Shown here: piece by piece, positions 1-11,544 of the stretch
Position numbering within the stretch: position 1 is the stretch's first letter
Layout of the letters: each line of letters begins with the position of its first letter
Source of the DNA: Tubiluchus corallicola
Taxonomy: Eukaryota > Priapulida > Priapulimorpha > Priapulimorphida > Tubiluchidae
Direction: 5' to 3'
Length of the DNA stretch: 64,000 bases
Assembly: GCA_030141605.1 (NCBI GenBank)
Contig: JAQGDQ010000063.1
Span: 184,001-248,000, forward strand
The notes under the pieces: generated by a model
Database searches by the model: none
What the model was told of the DNA's origin: nothing
What the model saw: the letters and a program-made list of their open reading frames with translations, nothing else
Position numbers and translations under genes: made by a program

Positions 1-224
1 CACAATTTTTAAAATTCCTGAGAGGGTACAAATGCACTTCGGCGAAAAATAAATGCCTCTTTTTCCCCGCGTATCTGACATAATCTAAAAAAGAAAACAC
101 TTCTTTTAATTTGTGTGATGTGATGTTGACTATTTCAAAACATAAGTTCGGAGAGATGACATACAGAAAAAAACCTCAGAAACACAAAGGAAAACTCAGA
201 AAGCGCTGTGTGGTTCAGCTCATG
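1..224. other. AT-rich sequence, nothing recognised
   Basis: No gene, repeat unit or RNA is recognisable here. The right part probably belongs to the decayed LINE that becomes recognisable from about 225. Confidence 0.4.
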
Positions 225-500
225 ATCACTGGATTGATGGTAGTTATAATATCTCATATAATAGAGGAAAAGGATTTAGGGGTCCTAGTCAATAATCAGT
301 TGGAATTTTCAGCACATATTGTACAGCAAGTTTGCAAAGGCAAACTCTATATTGGGACATATTTGTCAATCCTATACTTACTTGGATGCAGATTGTATGA
401 AACACCTGTTTAATGCTTTGGTAAGACCACACTTAGAATATGCAGCATGCATTTGGAGACCTTGTGGTCCCTGGGAGATCAGTGGAAGATTGAAAACATT
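225..500 (+). pseudogene. CR1-like LINE fragment, reverse transcriptase C-terminal part
   Basis: Two overlapping frames together read like the thumb region of a CR1-type non-LTR reverse transcriptase. The first frame gives EEKDLGVLVNNQLEFSAHI, the common 'KDLGV.V...L.F..HI' block. After a frame change comes the block ending LFNALVRPHLEYAACIW. There is no intact reading frame and no 5' part of the element, so this is a dead fragment. The family assignment is from motif similarity only. Confidence 0.7.
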
Positions 501-1367
501 CTCTTGGACTTGATGACCACTGGGCTTTTGTTTACTACAACATCCATAACTAGGTTTGCTGTGTCAATGCTTCTGCCAATATGATATTTTCTTTACAATT
601 GCAATATGTGAGTTAACCAGTCTAAATTTCCAAGAACGAACACTTTGTTACGGACTAATATGCTGATGAGATAGTAAAATGGTAAATAGTTTGTGAGGTT
701 TCCAGCTTCAAAGATGCAGGAGTTTAATGATAATATCACTGAATGAGAAAAGGAAGAATGACAAAATGAGTGACAAAATCGCTTAATTAATAAGCAGATA
801 TTCATTTGTCACTTTGTTTTTATAAAAAAGTTTAATCAGTCTTTTGTTGGAAAATACTGTCATGGAATAGTTGCTGCAGCATGTATATTATGTACATAGA
901 ATCAATGCCTTGAAGCATTCGCTGCAGCATGTATATTATGTATATAGACTCAATGGGCACCTTGAAACAATGCAGAAGCTTTATCTTTGCTGAGCGTGAT
1001 ATTAGCGTGATCCACATATAACCGGAGCTTCTCTAGAACATACCATCATTGATTTGGTAATGTTATAATAATATTTTAATATTTTGAATGATGACACTAC
1101 ATTACGGTCAACTGAAATCTTTTCTGCACCTTCTCGTCAGCTTCTGTGTATTTACTAATGTAGTACACCTGATCATGTTTTTGTTCTGAATGTTCGATTT
1201 AATGTACAGAAATATAACTTCAGTCATTGTGTGATTAGTCCACAGCACAGTCTCCCAAGTTATGTGATAGCTTCAGAGAATATAAGTAAAATTAAAAGTA
1301 TAATGAGACGGGTGCACTCAGGTTATAGCATCAATATAACCCAGTTAACGGTATAGATTTAATGATA
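501..1367. other. intergenic, nothing recognised
   Basis: AT-rich sequence with only short chance reading frames. A short near-direct repeat containing GCAGCATGTATATTATGTA occurs twice, near 875 and 925. No coding or RNA signal was recognised. Confidence 0.4.
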
Positions 1368-2305
1368 CTGTAGGCGCTGCTTAACAGACTTAATCGCTTA
1401 AATAATTCAAAAACACCTGGTATGGGCCGCTTCTATTCAAAGGTACATAAAACTGTCTGTAATTGACTCAATATTTTTGCTTCACATTCTTCAATAAGAC
1501 ACATTCGTGTGACTAATAAGCTTTTATGACTTTTGTATCACCTTAGTTTGCTTATGTTCTATAATACATAGAAACAATCATGTTAAGTACCGTATTGTTT
1601 GTAAGCATGTACGTTTATCATACGCTAATGATGCTAGCCTAATGATTTGCCTTGACCCGCCCGTCCACTGCAATGAACCTCGTTACCCAAAAATTCCTGA
1701 AAGCTAACCTTTGCTAATCATTTGCTTAGCAGTTTGTTTTTGAAGCTCTGGCTGCCTTGCCAGAAAGTTTAATCAATTAGATGTTGCTGTTATGCCAGAG
1801 ACGCAGGTACAGTACAGTAAGTACGTCACAATTATAGCAAGTGGGAGCTTAAGCGAAACTACAGATGAAGCTACTTGCGGGGAAACATGGACATCACTAA
1901 CAGCTTAAGCACGCCAAGCACTAAGTATTTTACGAGACTTTGTACATCATACAACAACAGATTTTCAATGTTTTTATCATTATGAGAAGTTTGTGAGCCA
2001 ACTTAGCGATAAAAAGAAGCAGCCGACTTTGAAGGAACTTTCGTAATTTTTGCAAATAAACAGACTTGTGTGATTTAGAAAAGTATACTTTTTAATTTAT
2101 CGCTAATTCATTTATATAAATTAATATTTTATTTTTAATTGCACAAAGGAATTTAGGCATTACTTCGTTTCTAAAATTCATTAAAAAGCTTTGTAGTGCA
2201 TACTAAGCTGGTGACTTATACTTCTATATTAGTAATACTACACTCATCGGTTAATTGGGTAAAACACTTCGGCCCCAAAGTGAGTCTATTAAGCGGCGCC
2301 TACTG
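1368..2305. mobile_element. internally deleted pogo/Tigger-like DNA transposon
   Basis: The left end CTGTAGGCGCTGCTTAACAG and the right end (reverse complement CAGTAGGCGCCGCTTAATAG) are near-identical terminal inverted repeats, 19 of 22 positions by eye. Both ends abut TA (1366-1367 and 2306-2307), the target duplication of Tc1/mariner-pogo elements. Inside, on +, is the tail of a transposase gene (see 1744-2046). At 938 bp it is far shorter than an autonomous pogo element, so most of the transposase is deleted. The MITE at 11050-11476 has very similar ends. Confidence 0.72.
1744..2046 (+). pseudogene. pogo-type transposase C-terminal remnant
   Basis: One frame reads about 100 codons with a premature TAA at 1906-1908 and ends at TAA 2044-2046. 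The tail contains RQALSILRDFVHHTTTDFQC, then a helix with YEKFVSQL, then KKKQPTLKELS. This resembles the C-terminus of pogo/Tigger (DDE_1) transposases, where a helical 'aL..lr.f.......d...l...e.fv' stretch is followed by a Lys/Gln-rich 'KQttI.dFF' tail. The catalytic DDE region is absent. An upstream piece (FEALAALPESLIN) lies in another frame, showing a frameshift. It is non-functional. Confidence 0.55.
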
Positions 2306-4589
2306 TATAAGCCTAAATTCAATCCATGAGCTTCGGCAAAGAAACATGAAATTACTGTGTGGCAGAAGACATCCCGCAAGTGCGAATATCTCACATAGCG
2401 TTAAGCCTTTGCTGCTTTACCTTTCATATAAATTCAAGAAGAATAGCCTCCTACGGTGCCACTCACAATTTCATACTAGGCAATGGTAATTATCTTAATT
2501 CTCCACGATTATTGTATAACAGGTAATAAAATAAAGCAATCTGCAATTTCTTTGAATCCAGTTACCAGTGTATGCAATGCTAAAAAGGGATATGAATACT
2601 TGGTGTTTACTCACGACTAACGTAGTTCACTTAAGTGTAAGTTTATTTATTTGCACTTTGTAATAACACAAATTTATTTACAACAAAAGACCAGTTGATA
2701 TTAATGCAACATTTTGAAAATTGTGATTTCGAAACACTAGGACATAAAAACCATATTAGTACAACCCACTCATCAAAATTAGACTATGAAGTGCTTTTTT
2801 TGAATAGTATCAGAGATGAAGCACTCACTGCTTCCAAGGGTAACGAATTCCAAATAGAAATGGTCCTGATAAAGAAGAAATTATGCCTCACATTTGAATT
2901 ACATCACGGTAAAGAAGAATTTGTGGGGATGGCCTCTTGTACAGTTAAAGTTTCCAGTAGAACTTGCAAAATCACAAAAAATACCGGTTAAGTTAAGATC
3001 GGTGCATACTATTTTGAAAACTTGTGAGCTAAATTACGCTTCCACACTAAATATTAACAACATGACAGATGTACTCTGTTGATTCACATTTGGTAATACA
3101 TGCAAGGTGTAACATATAATATTTTAAATTTACTAGAAGGGTGCAGTAGCATAGAACAACATCATAATATTGGAGAGTCCATAGAGGATCTGTCATATGC
3201 CCTCCATATTCAGCCATCATAATACTTCCATTACTACATCTGTTTCAGACATTGCATGGGCTGGCAAAATTCTAATAATATAAGAAAGCTGTCCTAAGGT
3301 TGGTTAAACACTACAGTTAATTTGATAAAAACTGTCAGCACCACTTCTAGTTAAGTGTTAATAGAAGCTTAGTCCATCTTGCACAACCTGCAATGGTAAT
3401 TGGATAATTGAAGTATGATTGGAGACTCAAAGAGGTCAGTGTCCAAACATACTTCAGTTCAAGATTCTCAAAAGTAAACACATCTTGCAGATGTCTGACA
3501 AGTTTATCCTTTGAATGCCAATCAATGCATCATATGTGCTTGGACCATTGTTGCTCCACTTGGTCCTTTAGGCTATACCAGCTAAAACTGAGGTTGTGGT
3601 CCAGCAAATTTCCAGGCCATTCAGCGCGATCTGCTCTGATAATTGTAATAGTCCTGACTCTTGAAGCTCGCAGCCCATGTGAGATGCATTACACTGCTGC
3701 AATAAATTGTGGACGTGACACATCATCTACTGATTCAGCAATACTGAGATGCCACATGTTCTGTATTGTTACTAGTCTTGTTGTTTAATGTTAACCAACG
3801 GTTGTTATTATGAATTGCACATTGTTTACTGATGTAATAAGTTCTTCTATGTTGATCCTCATTTTTGTACAGTCAACGGTTACCACTCTATGTATTTCAT
3901 TTGCGTAATTCTTTTGATGTAAGAAAAAATATCAGTTCCGTGAGTGATATTGGATTTTCAGCTAGTAACAAAGTATTCATAAATAAAAGTTGTACTACAC
4001 ATAATCGAACTATTTTGTATCACGCACGACAGTACGAAAACAGTGTAGCTATAAGTACGTGTGGAATAAGTATGGAAAAATTATAACGAGAAAAACAAAT
4101 GATTTGGATGTAGTTACCATAAATTCTAAAATCTGAGTTATGTGTAGAAGCAAAATCAATCTTCTAGCTTTCGAAATTAGTTTAGAAAATGTTTTAGCAT
4201 CCTATATACTTAGTGATGGGTACTCAGTATCCATGTTCTTTTTGTCTAAACAACTGTAAGTCTAATAAAACTGCATTTATTGTGACCTATGTCACAACTG
4301 GTGCCATTTAAGGTGCACCTGTATTTTGCAAGAAGAATATCAGAAACTTGTTCTGAAGAACCTTATTAGTGCATGATGTGTGTAACTAATATTTTACCTT
4401 TCCAACAATTAATTAGAGAGTGATGAAATTATTAATCAAGAAACATCAGTTTCAAATTGTGATCTGATGTTGATGTCGAAGTTATTAGACTTTGCTGCAT
4501 TTAATCTGAATGAGCATGACGAGCATGACCCAGATTTATAATTATCTCAAGTAAACAGTAAATACATAAAGCTAGAAACATTATCGAAT
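2306..4589. other. intergenic, no recognised gene
   Basis: Two open stretches stand out but match nothing I know. One is on + at 2695-2991 (98 codons, no recognised motif). The other lies around 3400-3780, where the minus strand reads blocks such as RAEWPGNLLDHNLSFSWYSL that look protein-like but are broken. Both may be decayed transposon genes. I cannot name them. Confidence 0.35.
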
Positions 4590-6408
4590 AGTCCTAAGCT
4601 AAATTGGGAGTCCAGTGACTTCAGTTTCCTTCACACAGCTTAAATAAAAGATTTACTGAATTATTAGAAGTTTTGGACCACCTACAACAATCACCCGATG
4701 TTATCGCGATCACTGAAGCAAGAAGAAAGTAAAACTCATTATTTAGCTGTCACAGTACAAACTGTAAATTCATCCACTGTGATTCAACTACAAGTACTAG
4801 TGGCGTTGGTATATATATATATACATAAAAAGTAATTTAGAATATACGACAAGAAACGATTTAAAATAAAGTGCAGCAAATTATATAACAATCTTCCTAG
4901 CACCACCAGTAACATACAAGTTAAAGACCTGTGGATTGAAGTAAAAACAAACAACAATCCTAAAAACAAATATTCTCAGTCATTTACAGGCAACCAAATC
5001 ACTGCATTAACCATTTCCATGATGAGTTAGAAAATACACTAATGAAGATCAACACAACTGGGAAAAAGGCTTTTATTTTGGAGATATAAATGTGAATCTG
5101 CTTCAACATCAGACTAACACCCAAATTGATTTCTACCTTAACAAGCTGTTTCAATTGCACCATTAGCTACCAGACCTACTCGTATAACTCCATATACAAG
5201 AACTCTAATAGACCACATATATACAAATGATCTCACTGGTAGTAAAAAACGGGAATTATCAACTACCAAGTTGCAGACCATTTGCTAATATTTGCTATCA
5301 TAAACTCAATTAATCCACACAAAATTAAAACTCCAATTATGAAACGTTGCACTAAGAATTTTAGTAAAGAAAATTTTACAAAATTGTCACAGCAAACATT
5401 ACTGCAAAAATAGATACTAATACCAAAAATATTAGCATATTATTTAATGAGGTTAATGATACTTTTAAAGAAGTACTAGATAAACATGCCCCATTAAAAA
5501 AATATCGTGAAAGGAAGCTATTCATTTTTGTAATCCCTGGATAACATGAGGTATACTAAAATCAATATAAACGGATGTCGCATGTATAAGACACACAAGA
5601 CAACAATTTCTCTAATAAAAAACACAGAATACAAGCTATTTTCAAATACACTTAATCACATTAAGGGAAAAGCTAAGAAAGACTACTACACTAAAATGTT
5701 CTAGTTAAAATAAAGCAAAATAGCTGCATAATAACTGATATTACAGAAATAGTCAATATTTTTGATAACTTTTTCGATAAAGTTGGTACGAACTTGACTC
5801 AAAGAATACCAAAAACTGATGCAAAACCATCAGATTATTTACAAAATCCCAATAACAAAACCATATTTTTTGACCCAGTTACAGAACAAGAAATCTGTAC
5901 CTCAACTTCAAAACTACATGCTAACAAATCCCCTGGATATGGTGATATTTCAGTGCATTACTACAAAATGTCATCCCATATAATTACACCCCTCCTCACT
6001 AAATTATTTAACATGTCTCTATCACAGGGTACACTTCTAGATGTACAGAAAATCACAAAGCTAATTTCAATGACCAAATCAGATGCACATGATGATCCAT
6101 CCAACTACCAATCCATATCAATTCTGTCACCTGTAGCTAAGCTTCTTGAAAACGTTATACACACGAGACTTAACAACTTCATCATTAAAATTATGTTCTG
6201 CCTGAATTTCAGTTTGGATTTAGAAAAAATTTCTCAACTACTCTAGCAACAACCAAAATAATAACAACATTCTTGACTAACAAGGACAACAAGTTGTACA
6301 CCTGTGGGATATTTCTAGATTTATCAAAAGCATTTGACACTGTGCAGCATAACCATACTAATAAAACTTGAGCACTATGGTAAACGAGGCACTGTGAGAA
6401 ACGTATTA

Positions 6409-6823
6409 TCATCTTTGTTGCAGGTGCAAATGTTTTGGTCCATTACCTCTTCTCAAGGTAGAATATGCATTAGAAGCCATAATATATTAGACTGTAGCTC
6501 AACCTCCATAGACTACTTTTTCTACTCTGACATTGTATAGGAGGAACTTGTCATGTACACACGTCTTTGTTGCATTTGAAATTTGGCTTTTAATTATACT
6601 GTTACCTTTTACTGACATTCTGGCTTTTTCTCGGCTCAATATTGGACCAACAATGTATGTATGCATTTTAGCTTTTAGTGTAAAGTAGTAATCTGTAGCA
6701 CTTATTTTCTTGCACTCGTTTCAGTAGATTTGTAGATGTAGTAATTGTAGACTATAGGAAATTTGTATTTTTGCAGAATAAACTACATAGATATGGGAAC
6801 GCAACTTGGATTTGAGCGTATAC
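6409..6823. mobile_element. unclassified 415-bp insertion in the LINE
   Basis: The segment is flanked by ATTA on both sides (6405-6408 and 6824-6827). Joining the flanks with one copy gives an uninterrupted LINE reading (…TVRNVLQSYLTNR…), so this is an insertion. No clear terminal inverted repeats or coding region were seen. The short duplication could fit a TTA-targeting (PIF/Harbinger-type) element, but that is only a guess. Confidence 0.5.
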
Positions 6824-7132
6824 ATTACAATCTTACTTAACAAACAGGCACCATTACACTACATTTTATAATGTGAGCTCAAGTTTCAAAACAATCATTT
6901 GCAGCATACCTCAAGGGTCTACCCTAGGCCCACTCCTATTCCTGCTGTACATTAATGACTTACCACTTTGCTCAGATTTTAACATGAGACTGTTTGCTGA
7001 ACCTATTCCTAACTGATACTGATCTTAATGCTCTAGAAACTAACACCAATAACCAACTTAAAGGAATTGACATCTGGATGAAAGCAAACTAATTGTCTGT
7101 TAATTATGAAAAACACAATTTATGGTTATTGG

Positions 7133-7592
7133 CAGCGGCGGATTATGATTTTATGGGCCTTAGGCTTGAGCTTGGAACGGGCCTTTTAAATGTTGCTACA
7201 CTGCTGAGCTGGCGTCTTTTTGTGGAGCTCTCGTCGTTTGTAAGTTTGTTTAATTTTGTGAGTTTTTGCCCACCGATTGTGATAAAAATTATATCTTCTT
7301 GATCCTTGAGTTGTGGACTAGGACTATATAAACACGATTACAGCTTGGTGAGTTTCTGGGTTAGATGTCAACTAAAATAAGCCAATCAGAAACTCTGAAA
7401 GTAACTTTAGTTTCTTACTAATTTCTTATACTTATTAGTAAGTATTCTTATATTATTCTTATTAGTACTTATTCTTATATTTTTTTTTTCAGAAATATGG
7501 CGAATTTTTTTTTCCGTTTTATTTTGCCGGGCCCTTTTTGATCTCGGGCCTTAGGCTTCAGCCTATTCAGCCTATAGGGCTATCCGCTACAG
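7133..7592. mobile_element. non-autonomous hAT-like element (460 bp)
   Basis: It is flanked by a perfect 8-bp direct repeat GTTATTGG (7125-7132 and 7593-7600), the usual hAT target duplication length. The left end CAGCGGCGGAT and the right end (reverse complement CTGTAGCGGAT) are short imperfect inverted repeats with the hAT-type CA/TG termini. No transposase frame is present. Removing it restores the LINE reading MVIGPNKHRPSF. A related right-end fragment is near 42730-42800. Confidence 0.75.
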
Positions 7593-7801
7593 GTTATTGG
7601 GCCAAATAAGCATAGACCGTCATTTAATATTAAAATGGGTAACAACGTGATGCAAGAAACCTATAGTATTAGATATCTTGGGCTGAATATAGATGCCAAA
7701 CAAACATTGAAAATACATGTATCAACTATTAATAGTAAAATATCGAAATACGTTGGAATTTTCTATAAGCTAAGACATTACTTAAGGGAAAACCAGATGA
7801 T

Positions 7802-8322
7802 TGTGTAAACATTAGTTCAGAATAAAGAATGCTCTAAAATATTGAAAACTACAATAGCTTTTTTTAAATCAAAGCTTTGGTTAAATAATAATTACCACTG
7901 ATACTCAAATTTCGTTAAACTTTCAAAGCTACGTACAGCTCAGTGAATCTACTAAGATTGGCCATGGCACCTTTTTGTCACATTCGCGTGGCCGTAAAAT
8001 AGAAGGCGGTACCGTGATAAGCATGATCATGAACTGGAGTGTTAGTTTCTGACGTCATATGATATAAAGCCCATTTTCCATGACATCATGCATTTAAACA
8101 GTACTGTAACACATATGCAAATGTGCTTTGTTCTGCAAGTGAGGACGCCTGCCATTGCATAAACTGTGGGGATAGTTTTGACATCAGTAATACTAATAGC
8201 TGTGTTCGGTTGCAGCTAATTAACTTTCTAAGCTAATTATTCAAATATAAGAACAATATTTTGGACAGTACATTAAAATGAAATTGATTCTAAACAATCG
8301 TCTTCCTTTAAGTACCAAATGA
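7802..8322. mobile_element. unclassified 521-bp insertion in the LINE
   Basis: It is flanked by ATGAT on both sides (7797-7801 and 8323-8327). Precise removal restores the LINE frame (RENQM-ITTYYALIYPCL). No terminal inverted repeat, poly-A tail or coding region was recognised. Part of it (about 7960-8170) is less AT-rich than its surroundings. Confidence 0.5.
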
Positions 8323-9088
8323 ATGATAACAACTTATTACGCTCTAATTTATCCCTGTCTCAATTACTGTATTACCTCATGGGGTACCGCAAGCTCTTCC
8401 ACCATTAAACCACTAATCACTTCAGTTAATAAAATAGTCAAAGCGATTTGTTTTGCAAACTATAGAGACCATGCTACGCCATCACATGCCAGTCTACAAT
8501 TGTTGAAATTGTGTAAAATATGTAAATTTGAGCTCCTAAAATTAATGTATAAATACAACAATAACTTATTACCTAACATATTCAAAAACTATTTTACTAG
8601 AATTGATAAACATCATACCTACTAAACAAGAGCTTCGGTGAGAGCAGGTTTATTTCAAGAGAGATTCATATCTTCCCAAGGGCTACAAACAATCAAATAT
8701 AATGGAACAAAACTCTGGAACTCACTACCTGTCAAGACGAAGAACTCACATTGAACAACTTTTAATTAAAAACATTGAGGATTATTGTCTCAAAGTAAGA
8801 CTCCAGATTAATAGACTCTAAGACTTGTTTCAATGATAGCAGTAGAAGTAGCATCGAAAAATTACTTATGCTGCACATAATAAAAAGAAGTTTGTAAAAA
8901 TAATAAAAAAAGATGAAATTAATCATTATTAGCACCTAATTTTTATGCCTGGTTTAACTCTTGCTGCGTGAAGTTTGTATTTACGATCTAAATTATGTTG
9001 CTCCTACTCTCAGTGCAGACCGTCAACTCTGTTAGCTTTGATTTAACTTTGTATAGATATATCCGTGTGCATGGATTCATATATATAT

Positions 9089-9090
<2 letters not shown>

Positions 9091-9160
<70 letters not shown>
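9091..9160. repeat. (GT)35 microsatellite
   Basis: An uninterrupted run of GT dinucleotides, 70 bp, followed by TATG-type simple sequence to about 9420. Open frames across it are artefacts of the repeat. Confidence 0.97.
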
Positions 9161-9162
<2 letters not shown>

Positions 9163-9439
9163 ATATATATGGATATATGTATGGGTTGCATGTTTGCATA
9201 TATGTGTATGTGTATGGTTGCATGTATGTATGTCAGTATATGTATATGTGTATGCGAGTAGACGTGCATGTATAAGAATGTATGTGTACGTATGTAGAAG
9301 TTAATTATGACACATGATTTATATATACATATAAATATATATATAAGTATGTTGTGATATGTGTGTATGTATATATTATGTATTATGTATGTACATCATG
9401 TATATGTGTACAATATATGTATAAATGTACATACATATG

Positions 9440-9441
<2 letters not shown>

Positions 9442-9475
<34 letters not shown>
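9442..9475. repeat. (AT)n microsatellite
   Basis: A run of about 17 AT units following a TATA/TGTA-rich stretch. Confidence 0.95.
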
Positions 9476-9478
<3 letters not shown>

Positions 9479-9781
9479 CCATATATATTGCCTACAGTTA
9501 TGAATGCTGATTGAAATAACTTCTCCCTATATAATTATTTTGCCGATTTTTACATTTTTTGACTGTCAATATTGATATTGTTATCTTAATTTAAAGATTT
9601 TTATCGTCTTTATCATTTTTGCATCATTCACCTTCCTTATTATGTACCATTGTTGTTTTGTTATTTTACATTTATATTGTTGTTGACAAATTGTAAGGAT
9701 TCTAATTAAAAAAATAATTTGCTGAAAAATAATACTAACGCCGCTAACTTACACTTTTATCACATAATATTGTGAGTGAGA

Positions 9782-9830
9782 GTGGATGCTCGGTTGCCGT
9801 AGCATCTTTCTCCACCCCGTCTTTCTCATT
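9782..9830 (+). repeat. dispersed repeat motif shared with 43275-43320
   Basis: GTGGATGCT, then a variable stretch, then CTTTCTCCACCCCGTCT occurs here on + and again on the minus strand at 43275-43320 with few differences. In the second case it lies just downstream of a LINE frame, so it may be part of a LINE 3' untranslated region or a small SINE-like repeat. Confidence 0.5.
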
Positions 9831-9902
9831 AACTACTACTTTGTCACTAACATTTTGTTGTACAGTGTTTTTTCTATGAGACAAATAAGTTCAATTCATT
9901 CC

Positions 9903-9960
9903 CTATAAACGTGTTTGGTTGGTAGATTCATTTACTATAAACGTGTTTGGTTGGTAGATT
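9903..9960. repeat. tandem duplication, 26-bp unit
   Basis: CTATAAACGTGTTTGGTTGG plus TAGATT occurs at 9903-9928 and again at 9935-9960, separated by 6 bp. Confidence 0.9.
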
Positions 9961-11049
9961 AGCTTGACTTTGGCGTTAGTAAAGTGTAATACAATGTAGC
10001 TATGATTCTAGTAACTGAAGGTTTCCCTCATTATTTGCCATGCTGAAACGAAAAGGCAAACAAAGTTTGGTAAGTATTTGGTTCTCTCTAATTTGATTGA
10101 CTTGATGAACTTAATTTTGGACGCAGTGGAGGTAATTTTGAGCGTCCGTTCACTAAATTGATGAACGTCCGTTTACTATTTCGGTGGACTTGTTGGACGT
10201 GGGACAAAAATTGCTGACGTTATATAAATAATATTTGTCGGGTGCGGAGTTATCTTTGCTTATAATTATATGAATAATAATTGAAAATGTCAATACTTTT
10301 TACAGCTGACAAAATAAAAGAATCTTATTCTGAGCTAATCGAACGAGCAAAAATATTTTTTTATAAAATTTGGCTTCGAGGTTAATCTTTTTGAAATGAT
10401 ATAAACCCACTTTTTAGGCGATTCATTTGGTTAAGGTATATCATTTTGTTATTTTGTCTCGCTTCACAGACAGGTGATCTGTTTCACTACGTGAACAAAG
10501 ATCAAACTGCACAGATTTAAGCAGGATGAACTATTTTATTGAAAACAGTAAAGAAGTTTCATAGCAACAGACCCATCAGCTTAAGGTGGTAATGTTACAG
10601 CTGGCTTACAACAGGGATGCCCAGGTTGGGAGGAGGCTAACAGTTAAATGGTAATGCCTATGTCACAAGTGGGATGTAACCAAAGTGACACTCTGGGGCA
10701 TTGGCACAATTGAAGCCATAATGCTCTTACATGTTTTTGATCTTACAAACTGAAACTTTTTATTAACGTCAGTTTGCTCGCTGATTTGGTGAAGAGGATT
10801 GTGCATATCCATGGTATGACGCCAAACTGATGGCAACTCAGCCAACAAGCACAATTTTAATAAAATGAAGAAACTTTCACAGAAAAATTTGACAAAATTC
10901 TCGATGTAAAGTTAAAAGAGTAAGGGAAATCGCCAGTGCCATTTGGGCTGCCCATGTATGACACTGTTTTCTGCAAATTTAGCACATGCGTTTTAGCTCA
11001 AATGCCCTACTTCGGCTAGTGGCGTATTCCGTGCCCTACAATATTACTA
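9961..11049. other. intergenic, nothing recognised
   Basis: No convincing coding region, RNA or repeat boundary was found. Short reading frames here have no recognisable motif. Confidence 0.4.
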
Positions 11050-11476
11050 CAGTGGCCGCCGCTTATTGTGGACACCTCGGGCCAGCAGTGTATGTCCATA
11101 TTAAGCGGCTGTCCATATTAAGCGAAGTGACCCATGAAGACCCTTCCCCTTCATTAAAAAAGGCAAAAAACTGTCTGTATCAACTCGTCTCCTGTTTTAT
11201 TGAAAAAAAAGAAGTCAGACGAGTTTGTTTGGCAGGAAACTTTTCTCTCAACCTTGAACGGAAGGAAGTTATCACAGTTTCGAAGCTCTCAATGTTGAGA
11301 CCGTTCTGCCTGTGGCCTCGCTGGTTCACGTGCCAAGAATGTTCGCTGTCCATATTAAGCGGCGGTTGTCCATATTAACCGGCGGATTTTATTAGGGGAA
11401 AATTCTGTGCCTCGCGAGTTGTCCACAATAACCGGCTGTCCACAATAACCGTGTCCATAATAAGCGGCGGCCACTG
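11050..11476. mobile_element. pogo-type MITE (427 bp) with subterminal repeats
   Basis: Starts CAGTGGCCGCCGCTTATTGT and ends with its reverse complement (one difference in 20), flanked by TA on both sides (11048-11049 and 11477-11478). Several subterminal copies of TGTCCATATTAAGCGG, or variants with AACCGG and AATAA, sit inside both ends in matching orientation. It has no transposase gene. The ends resemble those of the element at 1368-2305, so it probably used the same type of pogo transposase. A 130-codon frame overlapping it is incidental. Confidence 0.85.
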
Positions 11477-11544
11477 TACATATTACTGTACATTTAACAC
11501 TGTGACATTACTGCGTACAACAAGCTTCAGTTTACAAATCATAT

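Larger units (their letters stand above)
4590..9060 (+). mobile_element. decayed EN-RT LINE (CR1-like) with three nested insertions
   Basis: Collinear pieces of one LINE can be followed. The endonuclease-like part is at 4.6-5.5 kb (QQSPDVIAITEA, then a YRQPN-like block). The reverse transcriptase starts about 5.8 kb and includes FGFRKNFSTT (about 6.2 kb) and FLDLSKAFDTVQH (about 6.3 kb). It resumes after insertions with SIPQGSTLGPLLFLLYINDL (about 6.9 kb), SIRYLGLNIDAKQT (about 7.7 kb) and ALIYPCLNYCITSWG (about 8.35 kb). The YADD block is damaged, and many stops and frameshifts occur, so it is dead. Insertions at 6409-6823, 7133-7592 and 7802-8322 interrupt it. The 3' boundary is uncertain: it may end near the GT microsatellite or extend to about 9830. 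Confidence 0.78.

Noticed and set aside
8988-9304. Open frames on both strands across the GT microsatellite (His/Thr and Val/Cys repeats)
   Set aside because: They are pure translations of the simple repeat, with no homology or exon signals.
10986-11378. 130-codon + frame
   Set aside because: It lies largely within the pogo-type MITE and runs into its terminal repeats; no protein motif.
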